From the NCBI GenBank assembly GCA_902785425.1, contig CACZYP010000005.1:1812-48053 (forward strand): DNA of 46,242 bases, in the 5' to 3' direction. Position 1 is the stretch's first letter; each line of letters opens with the position of its first letter. Of this stretch, positions 7,003 to 16,700 are shown in pieces. The notes beneath the pieces were generated by a model. That model saw nothing but the letters and a program-made list of their open reading frames with translations, was not told the origin of the DNA and did not search any database. The stretch comes from an uncultured Ruminococcus sp. Its GTDB lineage: Bacteria > Bacillota > Clostridia > Oscillospirales > Acutalibacteraceae. Position numbers and translations under genes: made by a program.

Positions 7003-8967
7003 TCAATCCGCTTTTTCAAAAACGAACTTGTCCTTATTATCAAAAACGCCGTCAAAGTCGATGTTGACTGTGGCGTACAGATCGAGTACGTTGTCGTTGA
7101 TGGGCAGATCGAGCGTTTGATTCTGCACGCAGAGCATGTCCTGTGCGTAGTCGCTGAGCATGAATTCCAGCAGCTTCAGGGACGCCATATCCTGCTTGCT
7201 GTCTAAGCTCGACGCTGCAAAAACACGCTCATAATCACAGTATATCTTATCAGATCCGATCGGATAAAGCTTGTATAAGCCCGGCATTTTTTCTCTGATA
7301 TCGAGATAGCTCGTTGACATTGTGCCGACCGCATTCGTCTCTTCATTGTAGAAATCCAAAAGCGAATCTTTCACAAAAAGATTCCCGGGTGCATTGAGCG
7401 ACTTCTTTACACATTCACAGTCGAATGAAAAAGTATCATCTGAAATGCCGCTGAGCATATCGGGAGTAACCGAAACCGCTTCGTTTTTCTTGAGCCATTC
7501 TCCGCTTGCGCTGTTTTCAAAAACAACGGGCACGCTGAATCCGAGCGGCAGATAATCTGAGCTTCCGTAGTAGTCTTTAGCATCTTTGAGCAAAGAACAG
7601 CTGCCTGCTTCTTTGCCATGATAAAGCTCTTCAAGCGAAAGAGCCTTTTCAGGTGAATCACAGCCGACATACTCATAAATATTCGGCTGATCTTCTCTTG
7701 TGGTTATCGCATCGATGTATTGAGCTTCTTCAAAGCCAATAAGATCGATCTCTATGTTCGGATATGTAGTAGTAAACTCTTTTATTATAGTGTTGTAAGC
7801 ACTGCGCTCCGCTTCATCAAGCTTTGCGTCACCGCTTTGGCAGTACCATACAGTCAGCGAGCAGTCTTCAAGCATTTCACGGCGCTTCTGATGTTCATAC
7901 TGTCCGAAAGATATTCCTGCAACTGCCGCTACAGCTGTCACCGAAGCGATAACGGTAACGGCTCTTTTGACCTTTCGGCTTTTTCGTTCCTGCTCGACCG
8001 AAAGCACCTTTTTTTCTTTATGGATAGCACTCAGGAAATCCGAGACCTTTCTGTAGCGCAGATTCGGGTCAACAGCCATTGCTCTCATGACTGCATTGCT
8101 CAGGTATTCCGGTATCTCCGGGTTGATCTCATGAGGATATTGCAGAGTGTCGTTTATTTTTCTATTTGTTGATTCATCGGGCTTTTTCGCTGTCAGAATA
8201 TAGTAAAGCGTAGCTCCGAGAGCATAAATATCGGTCCACGGGCCTTGCTTGTTGACCTTTTCATACTGTTCGGCAGGTGCAAAACCCGGCTTTAGTATGA
8301 TGGTCATAAGCTTGCTTTCGTCCTGTGAAAAGCGAGCCGCACCGAAGTCTATAAGCTTTATTGCACCGTTTTTGCAAAGGAATATGTTATCAGGGCTTAT
8401 GTCTCGGTGAATTATGCCCTTGCTGTGGATAACAGAAAGAGCATTGCATATCGCTTCCGTTATTTTAAGCGCAGTATCGATATCAAGAACGGCTTTTTTC
8501 TCATGCAGATGTTCTTTCAGCGAGATGCCGTCAAGATACTCCATTACGATATATGCTGTGTTGTTCTCCTCAAAATACTCGAACACATTTACAATATTCG
8601 GCTCCGAGTTGAACTTTGCCATATTCCTGGCTTCTTCAAGAAATCTTTCCTTGCCGAAATGAAACTCTTTTTCTCGTTTTGCAGCGTAGATGATAACATC
8701 CTTCTGCCCCGGTATCCTGTTTACTATGCCGCTCGGATAATACTCCTTTACTGCAACTATAGTGTCAAGCTTTTTGTCCCACGCTTTGTATGTGATGCCG
8801 AAGCCGCCGAAACCAAGCACCGAGCCTATTATGTACCGCTCACTCAGTTCAACGCCCGGATAAAGATGAAACAGCTCTTTCGGCGGTGCGCCCTTAACGT
8901 GACCGCATTTCGGGCACGCTTGTTCCCCATCGTTATAAAGCTCAAAGCAACTGTCGCAACGAATCAT
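7003..8967 (-). CDS. Membrane Ser/Thr protein kinase with an extracellular solute-binding-protein-like domain
   Basis: A 654-residue kinase. A zinc ribbon (C4, C7, C18, C21) precedes a complete Hanks-type kinase domain (about 44-315): glycine loop GFGGFG at 52-57, K74 in VAVKEYY, HRD at 187-189 in HRDISPDN, DFG at 207-209 and an APAEQYE activation segment. A single membrane helix (about 336-355) follows a basic stretch. The outer 300 residues begin LTVWYCQSGD...AYNTIIKEF...YPNIEIDLIGF, which is how family 1 extracellular solute-binding proteins begin, and have no lipobox of their own. This suggests a kinase that reads a bound ligand outside the cell. The ATG at 8967 has GAGGAGAG upstream and starts 14 bases after the FHA-like gene. 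The kinase assignment is firm; the ligand-binding role is an inference. Confidence 0.88.
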   Translation of the reverse strand: MIRCDSCFELYNDGEQACPKCGHVKGAPPKELFHLYPGVELSERYIIGSVLGFGGFGITYKAWDKKLDTIVAVKEYYPSGIVNRIPGQKDVIIYAAKREKEFHFGKERFLEEARNMAKFNSEPNIVNVFEYFEENNTAYIVMEYLDGISLKEHLHEKKAVLDIDTALKITEAICNALSVIHSKGIIHRDISPDNIFLCKNGAIKLIDFGAARFSQDESKLMTIILKPGFAPAEQYEKVNKQGPWTDIYALGATLYYILTAKKPDESTNRKINDTLQYPHEINPEIPEYLSNAVMRAMAVDPNLRYRKVSDFLSAIHKEKKVLSVEQERKSRKVKRAVTVIASVTAVAAVAGISFGQYEHQKRREMLEDCSLTVWYCQSGDAKLDEAERSAYNTIIKEFTTTYPNIEIDLIGFEEAQYIDAITTREDQPNIYEYVGCDSPEKALSLEELYHGKEAGSCSLLKDAKDYYGSSDYLPLGFSVPVVFENSASGEWLKKNEAVSVTPDMLSGISDDTFSFDCECVKKSLNAPGNLFVKDSLLDFYNEETNAVGTMSTSYLDIREKMPGLYKLYPIGSDKIYCDYERVFAASSLDSKQDMASLKLLEFMLSDYAQDMLCVQNQTLDLPINDNVLDLYATVNIDFDGVFDNKDKFVFEKAD

Positions 8968-8981
8968 ACTGTTATCTCTCC

Positions 8982-9578
8982 TCAAATAGTCTCGTTATCG
9001 ATAAACGAACAAACGGCTCCTCCGATCGTCAGCTTATCACCCGATGTGAGTCTGCACGAAGTCATAAGATAATACCCGTTCAGATATACACGTCCTGCAC
9101 CGAGCGGAGTTATCTCCGAGTGATCGCCGCTGCACACGATATCAGCATGAACACCGGCAAGTGTACCCTCGCAAGCAGCTATATTAACATCACAGCCGTC
9201 AATGCCTACGCCGATACTGTTATGACCTGATTTAAGGGCGTTTTTTTCGCCGTTTGCAAAGACCAGTTCACAGTGTCCGCAATCTGTATCCACGCTGTTT
9301 TCATCAGCTATCTCTTCGGTGGTGTAGCCGGAAAGAGCTGCGGTCACATCGTTGTCGGGCAGCATAGCTTCATCGAGCATAACTGTCTCGTCGAGCAGTA
9401 CAGTTTCTTCCGAAAGAGCCGATGTTTCTGCGGCGTACTTCTGTTTGAGTTCTTCCTTAGTCATAACAGGAACGCTCATCACGGGCTTTTTTTCTTTACC
9501 GCCGCAGTGTGGGCAGCTTTCGTATTTTTCGGAGTCATAAAAATGACCCTTGATCTTTTCGCATCTAACTAATTTCAT
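8982..9578 (-). CDS. Zinc-ribbon protein with an FHA-like C-terminal domain
   Basis: A 198-residue cytoplasmic protein. The N-terminus carries C6, H12 and CPHC (22-25), a likely metal site. A linker rich in Thr and Asp with repeated VLLDETVMLDE could offer phosphorylation sites. Residues from about 100 resemble an FHA domain: IGVG...CDVNI...VHADI...LNGYYL...LTSGDKLTIGG. The Arg and Ser that contact phosphothreonine in the canonical GR and SRxH motifs are not seen (IGVG and AGVHA instead), so binding may be altered. It sits between the PP2C genes and the kinase, where an FHA adaptor would link kinase to target. The ATG at 9578 has GGAGTG upstream. Confidence 0.62.
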   Translation of the reverse strand: MKLVRCEKIKGHFYDSEKYESCPHCGGKEKKPVMSVPVMTKEELKQKYAAETSALSEETVLLDETVMLDEAMLPDNDVTAALSGYTTEEIADENSVDTDCGHCELVFANGEKNALKSGHNSIGVGIDGCDVNIAACEGTLAGVHADIVCSGDHSEITPLGAGRVYLNGYYLMTSCRLTSGDKLTIGGAVCSFIDNETI

Positions 9579-9601
9579 TATGAAAACACTCCAAATATAT
9601 C

Positions 9602-9634
9602 AATGGACAATTGACAATGGATAATTGACAATTG
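9602..9634. repeat. Short AATTGACAATGG-type direct repeats between two genes
   Basis: The motifs GACAATTGACAATGG and GATAATTGACAATTGCC follow one another in the 78-bp gap between the second PP2C gene and the FHA-like gene. Such repeats are frequent intergenic sequence; no function is seen. Confidence 0.5.
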
Positions 9635-9656
9635 CCAAACTCGGCGGTGAGTTTAC

Positions 9657-10382
9657 TTATATTCTGACTGTGACCGCACTGAAATTATCCATATCCGCAA
9701 GGTCGGCATTCTTTCTTATAAGCTCTGTCATTTTTGCAGTCCACTCCTCGGCTGACTTGCTTGACTTGAGCGCTTTGCTCATTTCCTTTTCAGTGATAGG
9801 TTCCCAGAAGCCGTCTGTGCAAAGCAGAAATGCGTCGCCTTTTTTAAGGGTGCCCGATTCGGATATTTCGTATCGGGGTGAATCCCACTCTACGCCCATG
9901 ACCCTGAGCAGACGGTTTCTGTCGGGGTGACGGCGAATATGTTTTTCTTTTATGTCTCCTGCAAGCACAAGCATCTGCGGAACGCTGTGATCGAGCGTTC
10001 GTGAAAGCACCTTGTTTTTTCTGAAAACGTACACACGGGAATCTCCTATATGTCCGATCTTGTATTCGCCGCCGTTTATAGTAAGCACGGTGGCGGTCGT
10101 TTTCATCTCCATAGGTGCATGAAGTCTTTTCTGTTCGCTCAGCAGCTTTTCCTGAGCTTCGTCAAGCGCTGTTTCGATAAATGTATCGGAGTCACCGTTT
10201 GCTGCAAAACGCTGTGCAATGCTCTCTGCAACCAAAGCCGATGCAACTTCTCCCCTGCCGTGTCCGCCGAGTCCGTCACACAATACGAAGCAGTATGAAT
10301 CACCGTAGCTTGCTGTTTTTACACAGTCCTCGTTGATCTCTCTGCCGCCTTTGTCGGTGAACATAAAGTATTCGATATCCAA
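9657..10382 (-). CDS. PP2C-family Ser/Thr protein phosphatase
   Basis: A 241-residue cytoplasmic phosphatase that would reverse phosphorylation by the nearby kinases. The metal-binding and catalytic motifs of bacterial PP2C are all present: GREINED near the start, LCDGLGGHGRGEVAS, a THG-like middle strand reduced to TTATVLTI, IGDSRVY, LDHS, and LLCTDGFWEP. The start is a TTG at 10382, supported by AGAGGAGG 8 bases upstream; no ATG lies in range. It follows the other PP2C gene after 24 bases and is a paralogue of it. Confidence 0.9.
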   Translation of the reverse strand: MDIEYFMFTDKGGREINEDCVKTASYGDSYCFVLCDGLGGHGRGEVASALVAESIAQRFAANGDSDTFIETALDEAQEKLLSEQKRLHAPMEMKTTATVLTINGGEYKIGHIGDSRVYVFRKNKVLSRTLDHSVPQMLVLAGDIKEKHIRRHPDRNRLLRVMGVEWDSPRYEISESGTLKKGDAFLLCTDGFWEPITEKEMSKALKSSKSAEEWTAKMTELIRKNADLADMDNFSAVTVRI

Positions 10383-10406
10383 CCGAAAGCCTCCTCTTTT
10401 GGATAA

Positions 10407-11180
10407 TTATTCCCTTGTCAGAATCGTTATAACGGAGATATTGTCCTTTTCCCCACGCTGCATGTTAAGCTCTATCAGGCGCCTTTCCTCAGATGCAAGG
10501 CAGGATATGTCCGACAAAGTGTTTGTGTAAAGCGCCTCTTTTATCTCTTCCGGGCTTAGCACATGGCGGAAGCCGTCTGTGCAGAGAACATATGCCTCAC
10601 CGCATGCCGTTTCCCCGAAAAAGAAATCGGGCACGGCATTTTCCACAGCGCCTACGCATTTTGTAAGCACGTTTCTCACGGGAGACACCTCAGCCTGCTG
10701 ACGTGTCAGTTTGCCGAGCCTTATCTGCTCTTCAACGAGAGTATGGTCGGTAGTGAGCTGCGTCATATTGCTTTCGCCAATCCTGTAAGCTCTTGTGTCG
10801 CCTATATTGAGCAAAAAGTAGCGGTCGTGGAGCAGCAGCAAAGCGGTAACGGTGGAGCCCATTTTCTCGCCGCTCTTCGTTGCTTCCGAAAGGATACTGC
10901 TGTTTACCGATCTTATAACGGATGTCCACTGCTCGGTTATAAGCTGACGTGTGATCTCTTCATCGGTATATTTCGGCATGTTTTCATAAAACCATCGTGA
11001 GAACGCATCTACAATGGTTCTGCTTGCCTCTTCTCCACGAGAGAAACCTCCCATTCCGTCGCATAAAACGGCGAAAACAAGCTTGCCCGCCTTTGAAATG
11101 GCTTTTTCGACAAAGCCGCAGTCCTGATTGATTTTTTTTCTGATGCCTGCATCGGCAGAGTGAGAAATATAATAATTCAT
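10407..11180 (-). CDS. PP2C-family Ser/Thr protein phosphatase, first gene of the signalling operon
   Basis: A 257-residue PP2C phosphatase: INQDCGF (metal Asp), LCDGMGGFSRGEEAS, GSTVTALLL, IGDTRAY, TTDHTLVEEQ and LCTDGFRHVLS are in family order. It is therefore expected to be a metal-dependent Ser/Thr phosphatase in the cytoplasm. The ATG at 11180 has AAGGGA upstream. It is the first of five closely spaced genes (two phosphatases, FHA-like protein, kinase, small protein) behind the promoter at 11215-11243. Two phosphatases in tandem may act on different partners. Confidence 0.9.
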   Translation of the reverse strand: MNYYISHSADAGIRKKINQDCGFVEKAISKAGKLVFAVLCDGMGGFSRGEEASRTIVDAFSRWFYENMPKYTDEEITRQLITEQWTSVIRSVNSSILSEATKSGEKMGSTVTALLLLHDRYFLLNIGDTRAYRIGESNMTQLTTDHTLVEEQIRLGKLTRQQAEVSPVRNVLTKCVGAVENAVPDFFFGETACGEAYVLCTDGFRHVLSPEEIKEALYTNTLSDISCLASEERRLIELNMQRGEKDNISVITILTRE

Positions 11181-11214
11181 AGTGATCCCTTAATCTGACA
11201 TATTTATAACAATT

Positions 11215-11243
11215 ATTCTATCATATTACGATATCATTTACAA
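11215..11243 (-). promoter_or_regulatory. Promoter of the kinase-phosphatase operon
   Basis: On the minus strand TTGTAA (11238-11243) and TAGAAT (11215-11220) are 17 bases apart, about 35 bases before the PP2C start. Confidence 0.6.
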
Positions 11244-11268
11244 TGCTTTTTTAACCGCACAAATGACC

Positions 11269-11321
11269 GCCTGACGGCTCAGCACCAAATCGGTATTGCC
11301 TTAAACATATTTCCGTCAGGC
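11269..11321 (-). terminator. Inverted repeat at the end of the dockerin/CBM26 gene
   Basis: GCCTGACGG (11269-11277) pairs with CCGTCAGGC (11313-11321) over a 35-base loop. The second arm overlaps the stop codon of the gene. It may serve as a weak terminator; no clear T-run follows. Confidence 0.3.
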
Positions 11322-13607
11322 AGGCTCTTTGTCGTAAACATCGAACCTCTGCAGCGGCTTGAGCACTATCCAGATATCTCCCTTTGTTGTGTTTTCGGTG
11401 GTTTTTGTGCCGTTGTCATCAAAAACGAGCCAGTTGAATTCCTCTAATGTGTAGACCTTAGTCTCATACCAGCCGTCATTGTTGGAATCTGTTGTCGTAT
11501 AGCCGGGCCATTCACAGGTGATACCGATGCCCCAGCAGTAAAAACCGGGTGCAAAGTCTCTGCCGGTCTGATTCTTGATGTACACCCTCGTCACATTAGG
11601 CACTTCTTTGTGAAGCTCCTTGCCGATCTGATTATCGTCAAACAGACCGACGCTGTAGCGCAGCAATGCAAGCGCATCGGAAGCCATAACGATACCGTCC
11701 TCGTCAACATCGGAAAGCGTGTACGTTTTTTCGTCGGCTGTTTCTATTCCGACGCTGATGCGAAGCACCGTTATTGCGTCACTTGCGGTTATATTTTTAT
11801 CGCCGTCGATATCACCGAGCAGACCATATAAAATATCGATCACGGGATCTTCGTCCGTATCCGTTGAAGTATCGGTGTCGCTTGTTATATCCGAATCTGT
11901 GGAAGTGTCGGTGTCGCTTGTTATATCCGTATCTGTCACAGGGTCGCTGTCCGTATCGGGCGGAACAAGTTTTTTCAGCCACATAGCATAAACCGTATGA
12001 TCTTTATACTCTGTAACAGGTGAATCCGATGTAATTATTTTGCCTTTAAGATCAACTTTTGAAGTGTACCAGCCTGCAAATGTATATCCTTCATAAACAG
12101 GCGTGGGCAGGTTTCCGTATGTGTTGTCATACATTACTATCTTCGATTCTGTGTCTACAGTGCCTCCGTTGGCGTCAAATGTAACTTTGCAGGTCTTGGC
12201 GCTGTAAAGTGCGTAAAGCGTCTGATCCTCGTTCAGCGTATAGATCATGTCGGGGGTTATAATATGCGCTGTATCGGGATCGCTCGAAGACTTTTCGTAC
12301 CAGCCGATGAAGTCGTAGCCTGTTTTTTCGGCTGAAGGAAGCTCTCCGTATGGTTCATTGGCGCTTATCTTTTTACCTGTAAAGCTTACAGTTCCCCCGT
12401 TCGGTTCAAACGTCAGGTTGTACTGCTTTGGGACCCATTGAGCGTGAAGCGTCTGATCCGCTCCGGCGGTGAAGATCGATTCTTCCGTGATCTTTGTGCC
12501 GTTTGAATACCAGCCGGCAAAATCAAAGCCCTGCATCGACGGTGTGGGAAGCGTGCCGTAAGCTGCATCTGTCATGGCATATTTTGAACCAATGTCAACG
12601 CTGCCGCCGTTTGCGTCAAATGTAACAACATACGGAACACGGACTATGAGTCGTAATGCATCCCAGTTGTCGTACACATCGTACAGGTAAACATCGCAGT
12701 AGTAATCATCGTGATCACCGTTGTGATCCGCAGTATATATCTTGACAGAGCCTTTATTCTCTTCCGGAACAGCTTCGTACCACTTAACGTCGTCCTGTCC
12801 GTTTACCGAAGACCAAACAGCAAAGCTGAGCTGCTTTATCCGGACATTCTGAATGAATGAAACTTCCAGGATGAAGTCCTTGTCTGTAATACTGTTAGCA
12901 CTGAGCGACAGCACATCGGGCGGTGTAGTGCCTTCATAGTTTGAGGCATATCCCCACGCCATATAATGATAATACGAATAGCTGTAATTGCCGGGCGCTA
13001 TGTAAGGTGAAAGATCGTATTTAGAGCAGTAATAGGAAGGATCAAACTCTTCACTTGCCCTGCGGCCTTCCATGCGGCCGTTTTTAAAAAAATGGATCAG
13101 CAGATCGATACCGCTGAGATCGGAAAGATCGGGATTATAGCTTTTGTAAAAGGACATGTCAAGCACAGGTGAAAGCACACGGTTTTCACGGTTTTGCACG
13201 AGCGCCGACAGAAGCCATGAGTAAACAGCTTCGTAATCACTGCCAAAAGCGGCAGCCACGTCGGGATTTACGCTCAGAAGGTAGTCCGCATCGTACCAGG
13301 GGCAGAACTTTCGTCCTTCTTTAAGGCCATGCTTTGCCCAATGATCGTAAAGCGTCTGCGCATTCTGACAATACTCTGTAGAAAGCAGATCCTGATTGCG
13401 TTCGAGATAATAATTCGGGTCAAAGAAGTATTGGTCAAATTCATTGTTATACTGCGATACCGAACCAAGAGCAGCGTTCCAGTAACCGCAGTCGTCGCCG
13501 GACACAGGCATATCGGTTGCTTCATATCCGCTTACCGTCGTCACGGCAGACAACATAAGTACAACGCAGATTATAACAGACAATGATATTCTGAAAAGCT
13601 TTTTCAA
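11316..13607 (-). CDS. Secreted surface protein with InlB-type repeats, dockerin and CBM26-like module
   Basis: A 763-residue secreted protein. The start is a TTG at 13607 with GGAGGGG 7 bases upstream, giving the signal peptide [16 protein letters not shown] with cleavage near residue 27. Residues 62-225 are four copies of a repeat with the pattern FDPxYYLxxNxDL...HWxxxGxxEGR. Residues 328-541 are three Listeria-Bacteroides repeats (VTFDANGG...FAGWY...ADQTLHAQW). Then come an Asp/Thr/Ser linker, a type I dockerin at about 595-665 ([13 protein letters not shown] and [13 protein letters not shown]) and a CBM26-like starch-binding module at about 675-763 (CEWPGYTT...GWYETKV...WLVFDDNG). A dockerin in front of a C-terminal CBM is unusual. 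It probably docks to a cohesin on the cell surface or in an amylosome-like complex, but no cohesin is seen in this window. Confidence 0.82.
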   Translation of the reverse strand: MKKLFRISLSVIICVVLMLSAVTTVSGYEATDMPVSGDDCGYWNAALGSVSQYNNEFDQYFFDPNYYLERNQDLLSTEYCQNAQTLYDHWAKHGLKEGRKFCPWYDADYLLSVNPDVAAAFGSDYEAVYSWLLSALVQNRENRVLSPVLDMSFYKSYNPDLSDLSGIDLLIHFFKNGRMEGRRASEEFDPSYYCSKYDLSPYIAPGNYSYSYYHYMAWGYASNYEGTTPPDVLSLSANSITDKDFILEVSFIQNVRIKQLSFAVWSSVNGQDDVKWYEAVPEENKGSVKIYTADHNGDHDDYYCDVYLYDVYDNWDALRLIVRVPYVVTFDANGGSVDIGSKYAMTDAAYGTLPTPSMQGFDFAGWYSNGTKITEESIFTAGADQTLHAQWVPKQYNLTFEPNGGTVSFTGKKISANEPYGELPSAEKTGYDFIGWYEKSSSDPDTAHIITPDMIYTLNEDQTLYALYSAKTCKVTFDANGGTVDTESKIVMYDNTYGNLPTPVYEGYTFAGWYTSKVDLKGKIITSDSPVTEYKDHTVYAMWLKKLVPPDTDSDPVTDTDITSDTDTSTDSDITSDTDTSTDTDEDPVIDILYGLLGDIDGDKNITASDAITVLRISVGIETADEKTYTLSDVDEDGIVMASDALALLRYSVGLFDDNQIGKELHKEVPNVTRVYIKNQTGRDFAPGFYCWGIGITCEWPGYTTTDSNNDGWYETKVYTLEEFNWLVFDDNGTKTTENTTKGDIWIVLKPLQRFDVYDKEPA
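11866..11937. repeat. Two tandem 36-bp repeats in the Asp/Thr/Ser linker
   Basis: Two 36-bp units (11866-11901 and 11902-11937) differ at only a few positions and encode [12 protein letters not shown]-like linker residues. They could change the linker length by slippage. Confidence 0.7.
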
Positions 13608-13724
13608 AACGATCCCCTCCGTAAAAGCATGATCCAAAAGAATTATACCATATTTGCAGGGGAAAAACAATGCTGAAAAAGAGCGTATTTTTTTGTGCAA
13701 TGTTCCCGAGCTTCTTTTAAACAG

Positions 13725-13760
13725 AAAGAGCAAGAACAGCAAAAGCTGCCCTTGCTCTTT
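13725..13760. terminator. Bidirectional terminator-like hairpin after the PASTA kinase gene
   Basis: AAAGAGCAAG (13725-13734) pairs with CTTGCTCTTT (13751-13760), with CAGC/GCTG inside. It separates the kinase from the surface-protein gene. Confidence 0.65.
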
Positions 13761-13777
13761 TATCCGTCATATATTCA

Positions 13778-16700
13778 TCAGTATTCTTCTTCCAGGAAAT
13801 AAGTACCGTTTTCGTTTACTATCGAGAATACCGTGCCGAGGTCATCGTAAGTGAGTTCTCTGCTTTGTGTCTCGGCGCCCTTTATGGAATCGTATACGAT
13901 AAGCTCTAAATCATGGCCTTCGATAAACTCAAACGTAAACGACTCTGCAATATCGCCGTCAGCAACAGCCAGAGTAAGCCCCGGGTGTTTTTTCGGATCG
14001 TCTGATATCCAACCCTCGGAAGTCGCATAAAGTCCCGTGGAATTATCCCTTATAATAAAGTGGATAGAATCAAAGGATATGAAATGCTCTCTGTCTGGTA
14101 TAACTTTGATCGTACCCTCACGTTTTATATCGTCTGACGTCATACCTGTAACTGTAACTTCACACGTTGCCGTAAGACCGTTTGATGTGCGAGCGGTGAT
14201 GGTAGTCTGTCCGTTTGTAAGCGGTGTAACGAATCCCAAAGGCGATACCACAGCGATACTCTCATTGCTGCTTTCCCATGTTACTGTTTTATCGGCTGTA
14301 TTGTCGGGTTTTATAGTAGCTGTAAGCGTATCGGGAACGCCGTCGAGCTGGAGCGTTTCCTTTGAAAGTGTGATCGACTCGGCCATTCGTGGTGTTACTT
14401 TTACGGTACAGGTATCGGTTTTTCCGTTTACCGTAGTAACCGTAATGGTAGTTTCACCCTCTCCTACTGCCTCAACACGTCCTCCGGAGCTTACTGTTGC
14501 CACACTTTCGTCGGCGCTCTTCCAAGTCAGAGACTTATCATAAGCATTACTCGGGCTTACTGTAGGCGACAGACCTCTCCATTCACCTATTACCATCAGG
14601 ATCGTGCTTACATCGATATCAACTGATGCAGGCTCTATCCTTGAAGGCGTTTTTTCGGACTTCACGGAAGATGTGTTCGTGGAAGCTGTTTTTGATGATG
14701 TTGTTTTGCTTGCAGTATTCGATGAAGGCGATTCTTTCTTTTTGCTGGAGGTCACTGCAGGTTTGGAAGCAGCTTCTTTCCTGGAAGATGTGACATTAGA
14801 CGAAGCTGCGGGCGATTCTGCTTTGCCCGAGCTTACGTTGATAATAACGGTGCTGCCCTTGTTTAGACCGCTTCCCGATTCGGGCGACTGCGAGATAACA
14901 CGCCCTTTTTCAACGCTGCTGTTTGCATAGTTGACAGTTACCTTAAGCCCTGCCGAGGTAATGGCATTTTCGGCTTCACCCTGTGTTTTGCCAACAACGT
15001 TCGGAACATTTACAACATTGCTGTGTGTGCATACCGTGATAGTAACTGCGTCGCCACGCTTGACTTTTGTTCCTGCCGCAATGCTCTGAGCAAGTACGGT
15101 GCCCTCATCGGCGGAGTCATTCTGAGCGTAAGTTACCGTTACGGAAAGTCCTTTCGCTGTGAGTGCCTTTGTAGCGGCGTCTTCGTCCTGACCAACTACG
15201 GAAGGTATAGCAAACGAAGAAGCACCTTTACTTACAACGATAACGACCTCTGTTTCAACATCAGCCATAGTTTTCTTTTTCGGGTTCTGAGAGATTACAA
15301 GACCCGAAGCAACTGTCTCGTCGTTTTTATACTCGACCTTGCATTTAAGGCCACGTCCCGAAAGCTGCGCTTTTGCCTTTTCTTCTGTCATAAGAACGAC
15401 GTCGGGAACTTCTACCTTTTCAAAACCGAGCGAAACAACGAGCGATATCGGAGTTGTGTTTTTGATCGTCTTTCCCGATGCGGGATCCTGCTCCATTATC
15501 TTATTTTTTGCATATGATCTACTGTATTTTCTTTCTTTGATATTAAGTGTGATGCCGTATTCCTTTGCTTTTTTTATAGCGTCGTTGTAATCAAGGCCTA
15601 TAAGCTTCGGAACCGTTACATCCTTGACCTCGGCAGCAGCGGACGGGTCACGGCCTTTCGACACTTTAAGCTCTATCGTGCTGTTCTCGGCGATCTCGCT
15701 GTACGCCTCGGCGCTCTGGCTGACTACGCTGCCCTTCGAGATAGTGTTGTCGTAAACCTCTGTGGTCGTTACCTGAAAGCCAAGTTCCTGAAGCTTCTTT
15801 TTTGCTTCTTCGGCATTAAGACCGACAACATCGGGTACTACCTGCTTTATAACGCTTGCGCTGACCTTAACGCCGACAACAGTATTGTCGGCAACGATAA
15901 GACCGCCGTCGATCTCTTGCGTAAGGATAAGGTTTTCCGGGATCTTTTCGGAAGGCTCCTTGCCCTCTATCTCCATGATAAGATTTGCCGAGCGAAGTCT
16001 GTCCTCGCCCGATTCGTATTCGCTGTTTATTACCGTAGGCACACGGGTATGTCCTTCGGGGATAGTTATATTATCGTTAAGCCCCGACTCGATGTGAATA
16101 ACGCCCGTTGCCACAAGCACGCCGAAAATAACTGCTATAACGGCGGCTGTAGCTATCGATGCTTTCGCCCAGAGCGGTATTTTCATGATATCGAGCTTTT
16201 TTATCTTGCCGTAACGTCTTTTTACGGGAGTTTCACTTTGAAGTTCCGCCAGAAAAGAAGCCATATCGGGAGTTCTGTCTTCGATCCTGACATTAAGAGC
16301 GTTGAGGATAGCCGTTTCATGGTTTTCGGAAACATCTTTCCTGTACTTTTTAAGAGGCGGCAGGATATCTTTCTTTTTATTCTCGAAGAAAGCTCTTCTT
16401 TCAAGCGCATCGGGCGGCGTCTGACCTGTTATCATCTTGTACATAGTTGCCGCCAATGCGTAAACATCGGTGTATGCACCCTGGTCGCCACGGCTGCGGT
16501 ACTGTTCCTCGGGAGAGTAACCCGGCTTGATGATAACGGTAAGCGAACGGCTGTGCGTAGTGGTAGCATACCGTGCTGCGCCGAAATCGATAAGCTTAAC
16601 ATCACCCGACTTCGTTACAAAAAGATTATCGGGAGCAATATCACGGTGGATTATTCCCTCTTTATGCACCTCTTCAAGCGACCTGATGACGGGTACCATC

